Below, one piece after another: positions 36,150 to 48,606 of a stretch of DNA of 58,923 nt. Made by a program: the position numbers and the translations under genes. The notes below the pieces were generated by a model that made no database searches, was not told where the DNA came from, and worked only from the letters and a program-made list of their open reading frames with translations. The first letter of the stretch is position 1; the number at the start of each line of letters is the position of its first letter. Source of the DNA: Afifella pfennigii DSM 17143 (GTDB lineage: Bacteria; Pseudomonadota; Alphaproteobacteria; Rhizobiales; Afifellaceae); assembly GCF_000688515.1 (NCBI RefSeq), contig NZ_JHZK01000024.1:1-58923 (forward strand), read 5' to 3'.

Positions 36150-37169
36150 ATGCGGGCGCCTTCCTTCTGGTGGCGCAAGGGTGCCTGGCAGGCGGCGGCG
36201 CTCTCTCCTTTCGGTTTCGCCTATGGTCTTGTCGCTGGCGCGCGCATGCGGCGAGCCGGTGCGGCGGCGCCGAAGCCGGTTCTGTGCATCGGCAATTTCG
36301 TCCTCGGCGGCGCCGGCAAGACGCCGCTCTGCCTTGCCATCGGCGCGCTCGCACAGCGCCACGGCTTGCGGCCGGGCTTTCTCACCCGCGGCTATGGCGG
36401 CGCCGAGGCGGGACCGCTGCGCGTCGATTTGCGCAAGCATTCCGCCGAGGAGGTGGGCGACGAGCCGCTGCTTCTGGCCGAGCGCGCCGTGACGGTGGTG
36501 GCCAGGGATCGGGTCGCCGGCGCAAGGGCTCTCGCCGAAGCCGGCGTCGACCTCATCGTCATGGATGACGGTTTCCAGAATCCGAGCCTGAACAAGGATG
36601 TCTCGCTGATCGTCGTCGACGGCGCCCGCGGCCTCGGCAATGGCGGGGTTTTCCCGGCCGGTCCCCTGCGCGCCCCGCTCGCCGCACAGCTTGATCTCGC
36701 CGACGCTGTCCTCGTCATGGGCGAGGGCGAGCCGGGAGAGGCGGCCGCCGGGCGCGCCCGCGCTGCCGGCCTGCCGGTCTTTTCCGCCGCCCTGCGCCCG
36801 AGCGGCGCGGCCGATTGGGCTGGGGCGCCGCTTCTCGCCTTCGCCGGCATCGCCGCGCCGCAGCGCTTCTTCGCTTCGCTTCAGGCCGCCGGCGCCAGCA
36901 TCGGCGAGCGCCGCGCCTTCGCCGATCACCACCCCTATAGCGAAGCCGACGCCCAGGCTCTCCTGGAGCTCGCCGAGGCGAGGGGCCTTGTCCCGGTGAC
37001 GACGGAAAAGGACGCCGTGCGCCTGAGGGGCGCGCATGGCGCGCGCGCCGCGCTCTATGCGCGGGCGAAGGTGTTCGGGGTGGAAGCGAGGCTCGCCGAG
37101 GAGACGGCCCTGTGGGCATGGCTTACCGAGCGGCTCGCTCTCGTTGCGCCCGCCGGCGGCGACGCCTGA
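36150..37169 (+). CDS. lpxK: Tetraacyldisaccharide 4'-kinase
   Basis: Phosphorylates the 4' position of the lipid A disaccharide. The 339-residue protein has an N-terminal membrane-associated helix, the P-loop block CIGNFVLGGAGKTP, LTRGYGG, the catalytic VMDDGFQNPSL and TTEKDAVRL near the C-terminus. ATG 36150 was chosen; ATG 36132 is the alternative and would overlap waaA. It is the last plus-strand gene of the cluster, convergent with DUF2093. Confidence 0.95.
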   Translation: MRAPSFWWRKGAWQAAALSPFGFAYGLVAGARMRRAGAAAPKPVLCIGNFVLGGAGKTPLCLAIGALAQRHGLRPGFLTRGYGGAEAGPLRVDLRKHSAEEVGDEPLLLAERAVTVVARDRVAGARALAEAGVDLIVMDDGFQNPSLNKDVSLIVVDGARGLGNGGVFPAGPLRAPLAAQLDLADAVLVMGEGEPGEAAAGRARAAGLPVFSAALRPSGAADWAGAPLLAFAGIAAPQRFFASLQAAGASIGERRAFADHHPYSEADAQALLELAEARGLVPVTTEKDAVRLRGAHGARAALYARAKVFGVEARLAEETALWAWLTERLALVAPAGGDA

Positions 37170-37175
37170 GCCGCC

Positions 37176-37394
37176 TCAGCCCTTCTTCAGCTCCAGTTCC
37201 CGCTGCAGGGAGGCGCTCGCATCGGCATAGGCCTCCTGCCGGTCGACGCTCCAATAGCGCAATTCCGACAAGGGGATGTGCATGCCCGTCACGGCGCAGG
37301 TGACGAAGCCTCCCGGCACGATCACCTGGAAGTCGCCGTCCAGATAGCGGATTTTCGCCTCGCCGCCGCGGCCCGCGCCTTCAAATCGGTTCAT
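37176..37394 (-). CDS. DUF2093 family protein
   Basis: A 72-residue protein nearly covering the whole family: MNRFEGAGRGGEAKIRYLDG, FQVIVPGGFVTCAVTG and IPLSELRYWSV, then Ala/Glu-rich C-terminus. Function unknown; it is usually beside lpxK in this order. AGGAAG precedes ATG 37394. Convergent with lpxK, with 6 bases between stops. Confidence 0.9.
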   Translation of the reverse strand: MNRFEGAGRGGEAKIRYLDGDFQVIVPGGFVTCAVTGMHIPLSELRYWSVDRQEAYADASASLQRELELKKG

Positions 37395-37450
37395 GGCCTT
37401 CTTCCTAGAGGGATTTCGCGTTGATTTGAAGCGCTCCTTCCGCACCGGCT

Positions 37451-39313
37451 TCAGGCCCGCTCCGCCTCGCGGCTCGGCGGCGGCCCGTCGTCGTCCTCTT
37501 CCTCGTCGAGCGGGCCGCGATGCTTTTCGGGCGGCACCAGCGGTTCCGGCTCCACCGGCGGGTGCATCAGGTGCCGTCCGGAGGTGAGGTCGCCGCTGCG
37601 CTGCCAGGCGAGCCTTTCCGCGTCGCGCCGGCGCACATCGGCGAGCGTCTCCTCCACCTCGCCGCGGTCCAGGCCGAGCGCCTTCAGCGCCTCGCCGCCG
37701 AAGGTGAGCGCCGATTCGTAGGTCTCGCGCAGCTCGTAATCGACGCCCTTCTCAATCAGCTCCAGCGTATGCGCCCGGTCCCAGGCGCGCGCATAGATCT
37801 CCGCCTGGTCGAATTGCTTCACCAGGATGTCGACGATGCGGCTGGTGGTTTTCGCCTCGTCGACGCACACGCAGATGAGCTTGGCATCCTCCGCGCCGGC
37901 GGCGCGCAGGACGTCGATGCGCGTGCCGTCGCCGAAATAGATGCGGAAGCCGAAGCGGGCCGCCTGGCGGATGCGCTCCGGATTGGCCTCGATGATGGTC
38001 ACGTCGATACCGCGCGCCAGGAGCACCTGGCTGACGATCTGTCCGAAGCGGCCGAAGCCGATGACCAGCACCTCGCCGCCGGCGCCCTCGAAATCCTCCT
38101 CCATCTCCTCCTCGTCCTCCTCAACCAGGAGGAACTTCGACAGCCACAGCGATAGAGGCGTCAGGGCCATGGAGATGGTGACGATGGCGGCCACGAAGGA
38201 GGTCTCGGAGGGCCACAGCGCCCGCGCCGCCGCCGCGGAGGTGAACAGGACGAAGGCGAACTCGCCCGCCTGCGGCAACAGCGTCGCCGTTCGCACCGCC
38301 GTGTTGTGCCCGGCGCCGAAAAGGCGGCTCAGCCCGTAGAGGATGAGCCCTTTGACGATCAGCACCATCGGCACGACGAGGGCGATTTTCCACCAGGCGA
38401 AGATGACGCTGGTGAGGTTGATCGACATGCCGACGGCCATGAAGAAGAGGCCGAGCAGGAGGCCGCGGAACGGCTCCACATTCGCCTCCAGCTCGTGGCG
38501 GAAGGAGGAATCGGCGAGCATCACCCCGGCGATGAAGGCGCCCATGGCCATCGACATGCCGGCCATGTCCATCACCGCCGCCGCGCCGAGCACGACGAGA
38601 AGCGCGGCCGCCGTCATGATCTCGCGCGCCTTGGTGGCGGCGAGCAGCCGGAACATGGGGTTGAGCAGAAAGCGGCCGGCAAGCAACAGCAAGCCGGTGG
38701 CGGCGACGAGCTTGGCGATCTCGATGAGGCCCGACGAGGCGACGCTATCGAGGCTTCCCGGCGACAAGAGCGGCACCAGCGCCAACAGCGGCACGATGGC
38801 GATGTCCTGGAAAAGCAGGATGGCGAAGCCCTTCTGGCCGTAGGGACGGTTCAGGTCGTTCCGTTCGGAAAGAATCTGCATGCCGTAGGCCGTCGACGAC
38901 ATGGCGAGGCCGAAGCCGATGATCAGCGCCGGCTCGATACGCCAGCCAAAGAGGAAGAAGAGCAGGCTGAGGACGATCCCGGTGAGGCCGACCTGGGCCG
39001 CACCGAGGCCGAAAATGTCGGCGCGCATCGTCCACAGCCGCGCCGGCCTGAGCTCCAGGCCGATGATGAACAGGAACATCACCACGCCGAGCTCGGAGAC
39101 ATGCAGGATCTGTTCCGGGTCGGAGATGAGGCCGGCGAGCGGGCCGATGACGACGCCGGCGGCGAGATATCCGAGCACCGAGCCGAGGCCGAGGCGTTTG
39201 GCGATGGGCACCGCGAGCACCGCCGCGCCGAGCAGGATCAGGGGCTCGGCGAAGAGCACGGCATTGGTGGCGCCAGTCGCCTCGGCGACGGCTTCGACGG
39301 GTGAAGCGGCCAT
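37451..39313 (-). CDS. KefB/KefC-type cation:proton antiporter (CPA2)
   Basis: A 620-residue protein with about 12 membrane helices over 20-400, including GYLAAGVVIGPL, the GLEL motif and QDIAIVPLLAL. A cytoplasmic RCK/TrkA-N domain follows (GFGRFGQIVSQVLLARG, GDGTRIDVLRAAGA) and an acidic, Pro-rich tail. Such proteins expel K+ in exchange for H+, often in response to glutathione adducts. A partner KefG/KefF is not next to it. The Glu/Asp-rich loop at 400-415 separates membrane and RCK parts. Confidence 0.93.
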   Translation of the reverse strand: MAASPVEAVAEATGATNAVLFAEPLILLGAAVLAVPIAKRLGLGSVLGYLAAGVVIGPLAGLISDPEQILHVSELGVVMFLFIIGLELRPARLWTMRADIFGLGAAQVGLTGIVLSLLFFLFGWRIEPALIIGFGLAMSSTAYGMQILSERNDLNRPYGQKGFAILLFQDIAIVPLLALVPLLSPGSLDSVASSGLIEIAKLVAATGLLLLAGRFLLNPMFRLLAATKAREIMTAAALLVVLGAAAVMDMAGMSMAMGAFIAGVMLADSSFRHELEANVEPFRGLLLGLFFMAVGMSINLTSVIFAWWKIALVVPMVLIVKGLILYGLSRLFGAGHNTAVRTATLLPQAGEFAFVLFTSAAAARALWPSETSFVAAIVTISMALTPLSLWLSKFLLVEEDEEEMEEDFEGAGGEVLVIGFGRFGQIVSQVLLARGIDVTIIEANPERIRQAARFGFRIYFGDGTRIDVLRAAGAEDAKLICVCVDEAKTTSRIVDILVKQFDQAEIYARAWDRAHTLELIEKGVDYELRETYESALTFGGEALKALGLDRGEVEETLADVRRRDAERLAWQRSGDLTSGRHLMHPPVEPEPLVPPEKHRGPLDEEEDDDGPPPSREAERA

Positions 39314-39354
39314 TCAACCTCGGCCTAATGGGGTTTCGTCAGAGGAATATAGAC

Positions 39355-39643
39355 TAGAGCGTGCCATGCCTTGCTGGAAGCAGTTCTGTTTTGGTTTCGG
39401 CGAGGCGCGCGCCAGGAGAGACGCGCAGCGCGATGCGGGGTATCGGGCGAGCGGCTCGACGCAGCGAGCGCCCGCCGAAACAAAACCCGCCCACTGGAAT
39501 CTCAACGGCGGGCCGGGGGCTTTTGCGCCCAATCCTTCGGCGCCCGGCTCGTCCGCAGCCCCCGCTACGGCCTCGCCAATCCCCTCGCCCTTGCCGCAAA
39601 ATCCCCGCGGCAGAACGCATCCATCAAGGTATGACGCGCTCTA
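39355..39643. mobile_element. MITE-like element, copy 1 (TAGAGC ends)
   Basis: A 289-bp non-coding segment bounded by TA on both sides. The first 34 bases (TAGAGCGTGCCATGCCTTGC...) and the inverted last 34 (TAGAGCGCGTCATACCTTGA...) match with a few differences. Internal blocks such as GCGATGCGGGG and CTCGCC..TCCCCTCG recur in copy 2 at 48331-48602. No open frame is convincing. The rest of the gap to the IalB gene (39644-39855) shows no feature. Confidence 0.75.
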
Positions 39644-39855
39644 GCGGCCTGCGCCTGAAGAGGCCGTTATCGTCGCCAAGCTGACCTTCACGAGGGATTC
39701 TAGGCCCCTTGCGCGCTCCGCCAAGGCGATGATTGCCGCCGGCGGGCACGCGGCGCAAGGCGCCTCGTCTCTCTTCGTCCGCGCAGCACAGGCCGTTCGG
39801 CGGGTCTGCCGCCGAATGTGAGGTTCACCAGCGCGCGGCGGTCCCTTCGGCGCCG

Positions 39856-40380
39856 TCAGGGCAGAACCGCGTAGCCTTCCTTGAAGCCGGCAAGCGAGAT
39901 CGGGATGCCGATGCCTTCTTCCGGCGTCTGGAAGATGATGAAGGTCGCGGTCTGTCCGGCGCTCAGCTTGCCGAGCAGCTCCTCGTCCATGATCACCTCG
40001 GCGACGCAGCCATTGGGCAGGCAGCGCACGAAGCCGGCGCTGCCGAGGTTTTCCTCGTCGATTCGAAGGCCGAGGCCGCGCGGCAGCAAGACGCCGAGCG
40101 GCGCCAGCACCCGCAGGATGCGCGCCTGTTTGTCCGCTGTCTTCAGCACAATGACGGTGAGCCCGACATTCTGCCTGTCCTCGGCGGTGACGAACTGCAT
40201 GACGACGCATTGCTCGTTCTGCGCCCCGGGCGGGGTATCGCAGCGCACCTCCCAATCGCCGTGCGTGGATTTGACCGCGCCCTGCGCCAGTGCCGCGCCG
40301 GAAGAGAACGTGCCGGCGAGGAAAACGGCGGTGGCGATGAGGCAGAACGACAAGGAAACGGGAAAGCGCAAGAGCGGCAA
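39856..40380 (-). CDS. Invasion-associated locus B (IalB) family protein
   Basis: A 174-residue periplasmic protein: signal peptide 1-33, then THGDWEVRCDTPP, QCVVMQFVTAEDRQN, an LPRGLGLRID segment, and FVRCLPNGCVAEVIMDEELL, with the conserved Cys pairs typical of IalB. In Bartonella the founder protein aids erythrocyte invasion, but homologues are widespread in free-living Hyphomicrobiales with unknown function. It is divergent from coxB. Confidence 0.88.
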   Translation of the reverse strand: MPLLRFPVSLSFCLIATAVFLAGTFSSGAALAQGAVKSTHGDWEVRCDTPPGAQNEQCVVMQFVTAEDRQNVGLTVIVLKTADKQARILRVLAPLGVLLPRGLGLRIDEENLGSAGFVRCLPNGCVAEVIMDEELLGKLSAGQTATFIIFQTPEEGIGIPISLAGFKEGYAVLP

Positions 40381-40706
40381 CCTTCTAGGACGGCGGTCCC
40401 GGCCGCCTCATAACGCATTTATCGCCCGAGCGGTAGCAGAGCGCTCCGCACGGTTCAAGGAAACGCTCCCGCTGCGCGCTTTCTCGCGGCTCTGTGGCCC
40501 TGCGAAAGGGGCGTGCAAAAATGTCGCATGCGGCTCCTTGCCACGAGCATTGCGGCTTGTCTCAGCTTGGGTTTATTCCAAACAAGGGTTGAAGTGCGAA
40601 CCTCAATCCTGCACTACGCGCCTGCGGCATTCGCCCTAGATACGATCCGACGAATACGAGGTTCGGGGCGCCTTTGCCCGCGCTGCGACAGACGGAGAAG
40701 GTTTTC
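40381..40706. other. Divergent intergenic region between IalB gene and coxB
   Basis: This 326-base gap must hold the promoters of both flanking genes. I see no near-consensus -35/-10 pair; TTGCGG-N17-TTATTC near 40549-40577 is only a weak candidate. No RNA gene or open frame is convincing. Confidence 0.4.
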
Positions 40707-43326
<2,620 letters not shown>

Positions 43327-43333
43327 GTCTAGG

Positions 43334-43357
43334 GGCCGGCGTCTTCGGGCGCCGGCC
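43334..43357 (+). terminator. Hairpin between coxA and ctaB
   Basis: A perfect 8-bp stem GGCCGGCG/CGCCGGCC with an 8-base loop containing CTTCGG lies 7 bases after the coxA stop and is followed by only two T. It probably attenuates or stabilises the coxBA message rather than ending it fully. Confidence 0.5.
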
Positions 43358-43428
43358 TTGCGCGCGAGCCGCCTTCCGGCCCCTCCGGCATCGGCGGCGT
43401 TGAAGGAACAAGAAGAAAGGCGCATCTG

Positions 43429-44376
43429 TTGAGCCAAGTCGAGTTCCTGGAGCCTGCGGCCGAGCCGGCTCCCATCACCATGGCGGAGCCTCGCGACTAC
43501 TTCGATCTGATGAAGCCGCGGGTGATGTCGCTGGTCATCTTCACCGCGCTCACCGGCATGGCCGTGGCGCCGGGCTATCTCAACCCGATCCTGGCGGCCT
43601 TCGGCATCCTGGCGATCGCCGTCGGCGCCGGCGCCTCCGGCGTCCTCAACATGGCCTATGAGGGCGATATCGACGCCAAGATGCGCCGCACCGCCTCCCG
43701 GCCGGTGCCGAGCGGGCGCATCGGCGCCGGCGAGGCGCAGGTCTTCGGCCTCATCCTGGCGGTCTTCTCCGTCATGGTGGTGGGCCTGGTGCTCAACTGG
43801 CTGGCGGCGGCGCTGCTCGCCTTCACCATCTTCTTCTACGCCGTCGTCTATACGATGTGGCTGAAGCGCTTCACGGCGCAGAACATCGTCATCGGCGGCG
43901 CCGCCGGGGCGCTGCCGCCCCTCATCGGCTGGGTCGCCGTCACCGGCGATGTCGGGCTTTATCCGATCCTCTTGTTCCTCATCATCCTCGTCTGGACGCC
44001 GCCGCATTTCTGGGCGCTGGCGCTCTTCGTGCAGGAGGATTACGGCCGCGCCGGCGTGCCGATGCTGCCCAACGTCGCCGGCGAGACCGTAACGCGCCGG
44101 CACATCTTCGCCTATTCGCTGATCCTGGCTCCGCTCGGCGCCTCGCCCTTCCTCTTCGGCTACGCCGGCCCGCTCTTTGGCGGCGCCGCCATCGTGCTCG
44201 GCGGCCTCTTCGTCTGGCTCGCCCTTGGCGTGCTGCGCGAGCGCGAGGCGGACAGGCATCACGCCGCAAGGGCGCTTTTCGGCTATTCCATCGTTTATCT
44301 CTTCGCGCTCTTTGCGGTACTGATCCTGGAGGTCGCCGTCGGCCCGAGCCTCAGCCAATGGGCCGCCGCCCTATGA
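43429..44376 (+). CDS. ctaB: Protohaem IX farnesyltransferase (haem O synthase)
   Basis: Makes haem O for the oxidase. The 315-residue UbiA-family membrane protein starts [21 protein letters not shown] after a hydrophilic leader and has the Asp motifs [19 protein letters not shown] and a second [18 protein letters not shown] region. It starts at TTG 43429 with AAAGG upstream and its stop overlaps the next reading region. Confidence 0.95.
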   Translation: MSQVEFLEPAAEPAPITMAEPRDYFDLMKPRVMSLVIFTALTGMAVAPGYLNPILAAFGILAIAVGAGASGVLNMAYEGDIDAKMRRTASRPVPSGRIGAGEAQVFGLILAVFSVMVVGLVLNWLAAALLAFTIFFYAVVYTMWLKRFTAQNIVIGGAAGALPPLIGWVAVTGDVGLYPILLFLIILVWTPPHFWALALFVQEDYGRAGVPMLPNVAGETVTRRHIFAYSLILAPLGASPFLFGYAGPLFGGAAIVLGGLFVWLALGVLREREADRHHAARALFGYSIVYLFALFAVLILEVAVGPSLSQWAAAL

Positions 44377-44387
44377 AGGAGGCCGCC

Positions 44388-44540
44388 TTGGAAGACCGCG
44401 TTCGCCTGACGGAAGCGCAGCAGAAAAGCCGCCGCCGCCGTTCCATCGCCATCGCCCTGGTCCTGGTGGCGCTGGTGGTGATGTTCTACGTCGTCACGCT
44501 TGTGAAGCTCGGCCCCGGCGTCATGGAGCGCCCGTTATGA
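44388..44540 (+). CDS. CoxF-like small membrane protein
   Basis: A 50-residue product with a basic N-terminus (QQKSRRRRS) and one transmembrane helix (about 20-40). Small proteins of this kind, annotated CoxF, lie between ctaB and ctaG in Hyphomicrobiales; their role in oxidase assembly is not settled. TTG 44388 has AAGGAGG five bases upstream; an ATG at 44373 overlapping the ctaB stop is the alternative. It overlaps ctaG by 4 bases. Confidence 0.8.
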   Translation: MEDRVRLTEAQQKSRRRRSIAIALVLVALVVMFYVVTLVKLGPGVMERPL

Positions 44541-45124
44541 GTTCGCACAAGCCCCGCCGCAACAATCGCTATGTCGCCGCCGTTCTCGGCGCCGTCGCCC
44601 TTGGCATGGTGGGCATGGCCTATGCCGCGGTGCCGCTTTACAATCTCTTCTGCGCCGTCACCGGCTATGGCGGCACCACGCAGCGCGCCGAGACGGGCGC
44701 CGACCGGGTGCTCGACCGCGTTATCAAGGTGCGCTTCGACGCCAATGTCGCCGGCGGCCTGCCCTGGCGCTTCGTGCCGCAGGAAGCCTCCATCCGCGCC
44801 AAGGTCGGCGAGACCTATCTCGTCACCTACCGCGCCGAGAACGTCTCCGACCGGCCCGCCACCGGTACCGCCGTCTTCAACGTGGCGCCCAACCAGAGCG
44901 GCATGTATTTCAACAAGATCGCCTGTTTCTGCTTCACCGAGCAGACGCTGCAGCCGGGCGAGTCCATCGAGATGCCGGTCACCTTCTTTCTCGATCCCAA
45001 CCTTGCCGAGGATCGCGACATGAACCCGGTGACGACGGTGACCCTTTCCTACACCTTCTTCCCCGTGGAGCCGGACAACCCGGTGGCAGAGGCGGGCGGC
45101 GGCGAGCCGACCGAAAAGCTGTGA
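44537..45124 (+). CDS. ctaG: Cytochrome c oxidase assembly protein CtaG (Cox11)
   Basis: Delivers copper to CuB of subunit I. The 195-residue product has one N-terminal membrane helix and a periplasmic domain with the copper motif [20 protein letters not shown] and FFLDPNL. It overlaps the CoxF-like gene by 4 bases (ATGA). Its stop overlaps a GTG (45121) that opens the coxC frame. Confidence 0.96.
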   Translation: MSSHKPRRNNRYVAAVLGAVALGMVGMAYAAVPLYNLFCAVTGYGGTTQRAETGADRVLDRVIKVRFDANVAGGLPWRFVPQEASIRAKVGETYLVTYRAENVSDRPATGTAVFNVAPNQSGMYFNKIACFCFTEQTLQPGESIEMPVTFFLDPNLAEDRDMNPVTTVTLSYTFFPVEPDNPVAEAGGGEPTEKL

Positions 45125-45273
45125 GCAACAATTCTTCGCCCGCGACGGGCGCCACCGAAGACGCCGACCTCGCCACAAGCTCGAACGAGGCGAAGCCCGA
45201 GCCCTCCCCCGGTTCGGAAAATGCGACGACCGACCTCTCCCCCGGGGCGGACAAGACCAAGAAAGAGGAGCCC

Positions 45274-46107
45274 ATGGCCGAGGCCCACGCCAAATCCCAC
45301 GATTACCACCTTGTTGAGCCGAGCCCCTGGCCGGCGATCGGCGCCGTCTCCGCCTTCGTGCTGGCCATCGGCGCCATCTACGCGATGAAGGGCGGATCGG
45401 TCTGGGCCATCGCGCCTGGCGTGCTCGGCATCCTCTACACCATGTACGGCTGGTGGCGCGACGTCATCCGCGAGAGCCATGCGGGCCATCACACGCCGGT
45501 CGTCTCGCTGCATCTGCGCTACGGCATGATCCTCTTCATCGCCTCGGAGGTGATGTTCTTCGTCGCCTGGTTCTGGGCCTTTTTCGATGCCAGCCTGTTC
45601 ACCGGCGAGGAGATCCAGGAGACCCGCCGTCAGGTGACGGGCGGCGTCTGGCCGCCGGAGGGCATCGAGGTCTTCGATCCCTGGCATCTGCCGCTGATCA
45701 ACACGCTGATCCTGTTGACCTCCGGAACCACCGTCACCTGGGCGCACCATTCGCTCCTGGTCGGCGACCGCAAGGGGCTCGTCAACGGCCTCATCGCCAC
45801 CATCGCGCTCGGCCTTCTCTTCACCGGCGTCCAGGCCTACGAATACGCCCACGCCGCCTTCTCCTTCGGTGGCAATATCTACGGCGCCACCTTCTTCATG
45901 GCGACGGGCTTCCACGGCTTCCACGTCATCGTCGGCACCATCTTCCTCATCGTCTGCCTCATTCGGGCGATGCGCGGCGATTTCACGCCCCAGAAGCATT
46001 TCGGCTTTGAGGCGGCGGCCTGGTACTGGCATTTTGTCGATGTCGTCTGGCTGTTCCTCTTCGCCTCCATCTATGTGTGGGGCTCGGCCGGCGCCGTCGT
46101 GCATTAG
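45274..46107 (+). CDS. coxC: Cytochrome c oxidase subunit III
   Basis: Seven-helix subunit without metal centres that supports proton uptake. The 277-residue product starts [20 protein letters not shown] and has [34 protein letters not shown], and [13 protein letters not shown] 45274 has GAGGAG three bases upstream. The frame is open back to GTG 45121, which overlaps the ctaG stop, so a form with 51 more hydrophilic residues is possible. Confidence 0.95.
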   Translation: MAEAHAKSHDYHLVEPSPWPAIGAVSAFVLAIGAIYAMKGGSVWAIAPGVLGILYTMYGWWRDVIRESHAGHHTPVVSLHLRYGMILFIASEVMFFVAWFWAFFDASLFTGEEIQETRRQVTGGVWPPEGIEVFDPWHLPLINTLILLTSGTTVTWAHHSLLVGDRKGLVNGLIATIALGLLFTGVQAYEYAHAAFSFGGNIYGATFFMATGFHGFHVIVGTIFLIVCLIRAMRGDFTPQKHFGFEAAAWYWHFVDVVWLFLFASIYVWGSAGAVVH

Positions 46108-46153
46108 GCTCGTGCATTGAAGCAGCAAGGGGCGGCGCGCCCGCCCGAGGATC

Positions 46154-46543
46154 ATGTCGCTTGAGAACCTGCCGCCCGTGCCGCCGGAGCCGGTCCCGAC
46201 CGGCCTTGCCGGCCGCTGCCCGCGCTGCGGCAAGGGCGGCCTTTTCGACGGCTTCCTGAAGCTGAAGCCGGCCTGCCCTGTCTGCGGCCTCGATTTCGGT
46301 TTCGCCGATTCCGCCGACGGCCCGGCCTTCTTCGCCATGACCTTCATCGGCTTTCTGGTGGCGGGCGCGGCCGTCATCGTGGAGCTCGCCTACACGCCGC
46401 CCTTCTGGCTGCATATCGTCCTGTGGCTGCCCTTGATCCTCCTTCTGGCGCTCATCCTATTGCGGCCGCTGAAGGGGCTCGCCATCGCCCTGCAATACGC
46501 CCACAGGGCGAAGGAGGGCGAGATCGACCGCGACGCGCCATGA
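46154..46543 (+). CDS. DUF983 membrane protein
   Basis: A 129-residue protein with a zinc-ribbon start (CPRCGKGGLF ... CPVCGLDFG) followed by two membrane helices (about 60-110) and a basic tail. Function unknown; the family is a regular neighbour of coxC and SURF1 and is presumed to help oxidase assembly. Its stop overlaps the SURF1 start (ATGA). Confidence 0.9.
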   Translation: MSLENLPPVPPEPVPTGLAGRCPRCGKGGLFDGFLKLKPACPVCGLDFGFADSADGPAFFAMTFIGFLVAGAAVIVELAYTPPFWLHIVLWLPLILLLALILLRPLKGLAIALQYAHRAKEGEIDRDAP

Positions 46544-47289
46544 GCGCGCAAGGCGCCGCGAAGGCGCCAAAGCCGCGGCCCATGCGGTTCGTCCTCGCCG
46601 GCGTTGCCATCCTCGCCGCGGTCGCCATCCTCGTCTCGCTCGGCAATTGGCAAATGCGCCGCCTCGCCTGGAAGGAGGCGCTGATCGAGAAGGTCGCCGA
46701 GCGCCCCGATATGCCGCCCTTGCCGGCTGCGGCGATCCTCGCGCCGGGCGCGGCCGAGAACGAATACCGCCGCGTGGAGCTTGCCGGCCGCTATCTCGCC
46801 GCTGACGAGGTGCGCGTCTTCACCTCCCTGCCGGTGGACGAGGCGCGCGGGCCCGCATCCGGGCCGGGCGCCTGGATCATGACGCCCTTCGCGCTTCAGG
46901 GCGGCGGCACGGTGCTGGTCAATCGCGGCTTCGTGCCCGACGGGGCGCAATGGGCGCCGCCGCCGCAAGGCACGACCCGTCTTTCCGGGCTCGTGCGCCC
47001 GGACGACCCGCCGACCTTTCTGACGCCGGAGAGCCAGCTGCAAGACGATCTCTTCTTCTCCCGCTCCATTAGCGCCATCGCCGAGGCGAAGGGCCTCGCC
47101 GCGCCGGTGGCGCCGGTGACCATCGATCTTCTGCCCGCCGGGAACGCGCCGGACCTGCCGCAGGCCGGCGAGACGCGCATGCGCTTTCCCAACCGACATC
47201 TGGAATACGCGCTGACCTGGTACGGTCTTGCGCTGGCGCTGGTGGCGGTGTTTTCCGCCTATGCGCTGAGCTCCTGGCGCAGGAGATAG
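46540..47289 (+). CDS. SURF1 family cytochrome oxidase biogenesis protein
   Basis: Helps insert haem a into subunit I. The 249-residue product has a helix near each end (about 15-35 and 222-242) with a periplasmic domain between. Family motifs GNWQMRRLAWKEALI, VNRGFVP and the C-terminal NRHLEYALTWYGLA are present. It overlaps DUF983 by 4 bases. Confidence 0.93.
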   Translation: MSAQGAAKAPKPRPMRFVLAGVAILAAVAILVSLGNWQMRRLAWKEALIEKVAERPDMPPLPAAAILAPGAAENEYRRVELAGRYLAADEVRVFTSLPVDEARGPASGPGAWIMTPFALQGGGTVLVNRGFVPDGAQWAPPPQGTTRLSGLVRPDDPPTFLTPESQLQDDLFFSRSISAIAEAKGLAAPVAPVTIDLLPAGNAPDLPQAGETRMRFPNRHLEYALTWYGLALALVAVFSAYALSSWRRR

Positions 47290-47369
47290 GCGCCGTGTCG
47301 CGCCTGCGCTGTTCGCGGCGCTTGACTCTCTCTAGGCTGTGAACCTACTTCGCCCCAAAGGGTTCGATC

Positions 47370-48326
47370 ATGCACAAGCCGAAGATCACGCTTCATCTCT
47401 GCGCCCCGCGCGGCTTCTGCGCCGGCGTCGACCGCGCCATCCAGGTGGTGGAGGAGGCGCTGCGCCGCTACGGCGCCCCCGTCTATGTGCGCCACGAGAT
47501 CGTCCATAACCGCTTCGTGGTCGACACCTTGAAGGAGAAGGGCGCCATCTTCGTGGAGGAGCTCGACGAGGTGCCGGCGACCGATCAGCCGGTGATCTTC
47601 TCCGCCCACGGGGTCCCCAAGCACGTGCCGGAGACGGCGGAGGGGCGCAATCTCCTTTATCTCGACGCCACCTGCCCGCTCGTCTCCAAGGTGCATAAGG
47701 AAGCCATCCTGCACGAGCGCCGCGGCCGCGAGATCGTCCTCATCGGCCATGCCGGCCACCCGGAGGTGGAAGGCACGATGGGCCAGCTTCCCGCCGGCGC
47801 CATCACCCTTATCGAGACGCCGGAGGATGCGCGCGCCTTCACCCCGCGCGATGCGGGCAATCTCGCCTGGATCAGCCAGACGACGCTCTCCGTCGACGAT
47901 ACCGCCGAGATGGTGGAGATCCTGAAGGAGCGCTTTCCGCAAATCACCGGCCCGCAAAAGGGCGACATCTGCTACGCCACCACCAATCGCCAGGAGGCGG
48001 TCAAGGCCGTCGCCCCGAAGGTGGAGCGCATGCTCGTCGTCGGCGCGCCGAACTCCTCCAATTCCCGTCGTCTCGTGGAGGTCGCCGAGCGCAACGGCTG
48101 CGCCAAGGCGACGCTCATCCGCCGCGCCGCCGAAATCGATTGGGACGACCTTGCCGGCATTTCCGACATCGGCCTCACCGCCGGCGCCTCGGCGCCGGAG
48201 GTGCTGGTGGAAGAAGTCGTGGAGGCCCTGCGCGAGCGCTTCGAGGTCAAGCTTGAGGTGGTGACGACGGCCGAGGAGGACATCACCTTCCTGTTGCCCC
48301 GCACTTTGCGCGAGCAGGCGGCGTAG
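47370..48326 (+). CDS. ispH: 4-hydroxy-3-methylbut-2-enyl diphosphate reductase
   Basis: Last enzyme of the MEP isoprenoid pathway, an iron-sulfur protein. The 318-residue product has the cluster cysteines in [23 protein letters not shown] and [11 protein letters not shown], and the substrate motifs HEIVHN, SAHGV, and GAPNSSNS. It follows SURF1 after 80 bases. A mobile repeat begins 5 bases after its stop codon. Confidence 0.97.
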   Translation: MHKPKITLHLCAPRGFCAGVDRAIQVVEEALRRYGAPVYVRHEIVHNRFVVDTLKEKGAIFVEELDEVPATDQPVIFSAHGVPKHVPETAEGRNLLYLDATCPLVSKVHKEAILHERRGREIVLIGHAGHPEVEGTMGQLPAGAITLIETPEDARAFTPRDAGNLAWISQTTLSVDDTAEMVEILKERFPQITGPQKGDICYATTNRQEAVKAVAPKVERMLVVGAPNSSNSRRLVEVAERNGCAKATLIRRAAEIDWDDLAGISDIGLTAGASAPEVLVEEVVEALRERFEVKLEVVTTAEEDITFLLPRTLREQAA

Positions 48327-48330
48327 CCCT

Positions 48331-48602
48331 TAGAGCCTTCTGTGATGAGGTTGAAGCAGTTCTCTTTCTCGGCCGCCGCGGCGATCCGCCAGGAGGGGCT
48401 CGCGGCGCGATGCGGGGCATCGGGCAAGAGACCCGACAAAGCGGGCGCCCGGCGGGCGGAAACCCGAAAGGGCCAGGCGCCTTGGCGCCAAATCCGTCGG
48501 GTCTCGGCTCGTGCGTAGGCCCGCTACGACCTCGCCGATCCCCTCGACCTTTTCGCCAATGCGCTCTGGCAGAACGGTTCAACCTCACCACAGAAGGCTC
48601 TA
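48331..48602. mobile_element. MITE-like element, copy 2 (TAGAGC ends)
   Basis: A 272-bp non-coding segment from TA to TA. Its first 25 bases (TAGAGCCTTCTGTGATGAGG...) and inverted last 25 (TAGAGCCTTCTGTGGTGAGG...) differ at one position. Interior blocks match copy 1 at 39355-39643. It sits between ispH (stop 5 bases upstream) and thrB (start 5 bases downstream), and its right end contains the GAAGG that serves as the thrB ribosome-binding site. Confidence 0.8.
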
Positions 48603-48606
48603 GCCC

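Noticed and set aside
40425..40470. tRNA-like sequence (GAGCGGTAGCAGAGC and GGTTCAA)
   Set aside because: The distance between the D-loop-like and T-loop-like parts is too short, and no acceptor stem can be paired.
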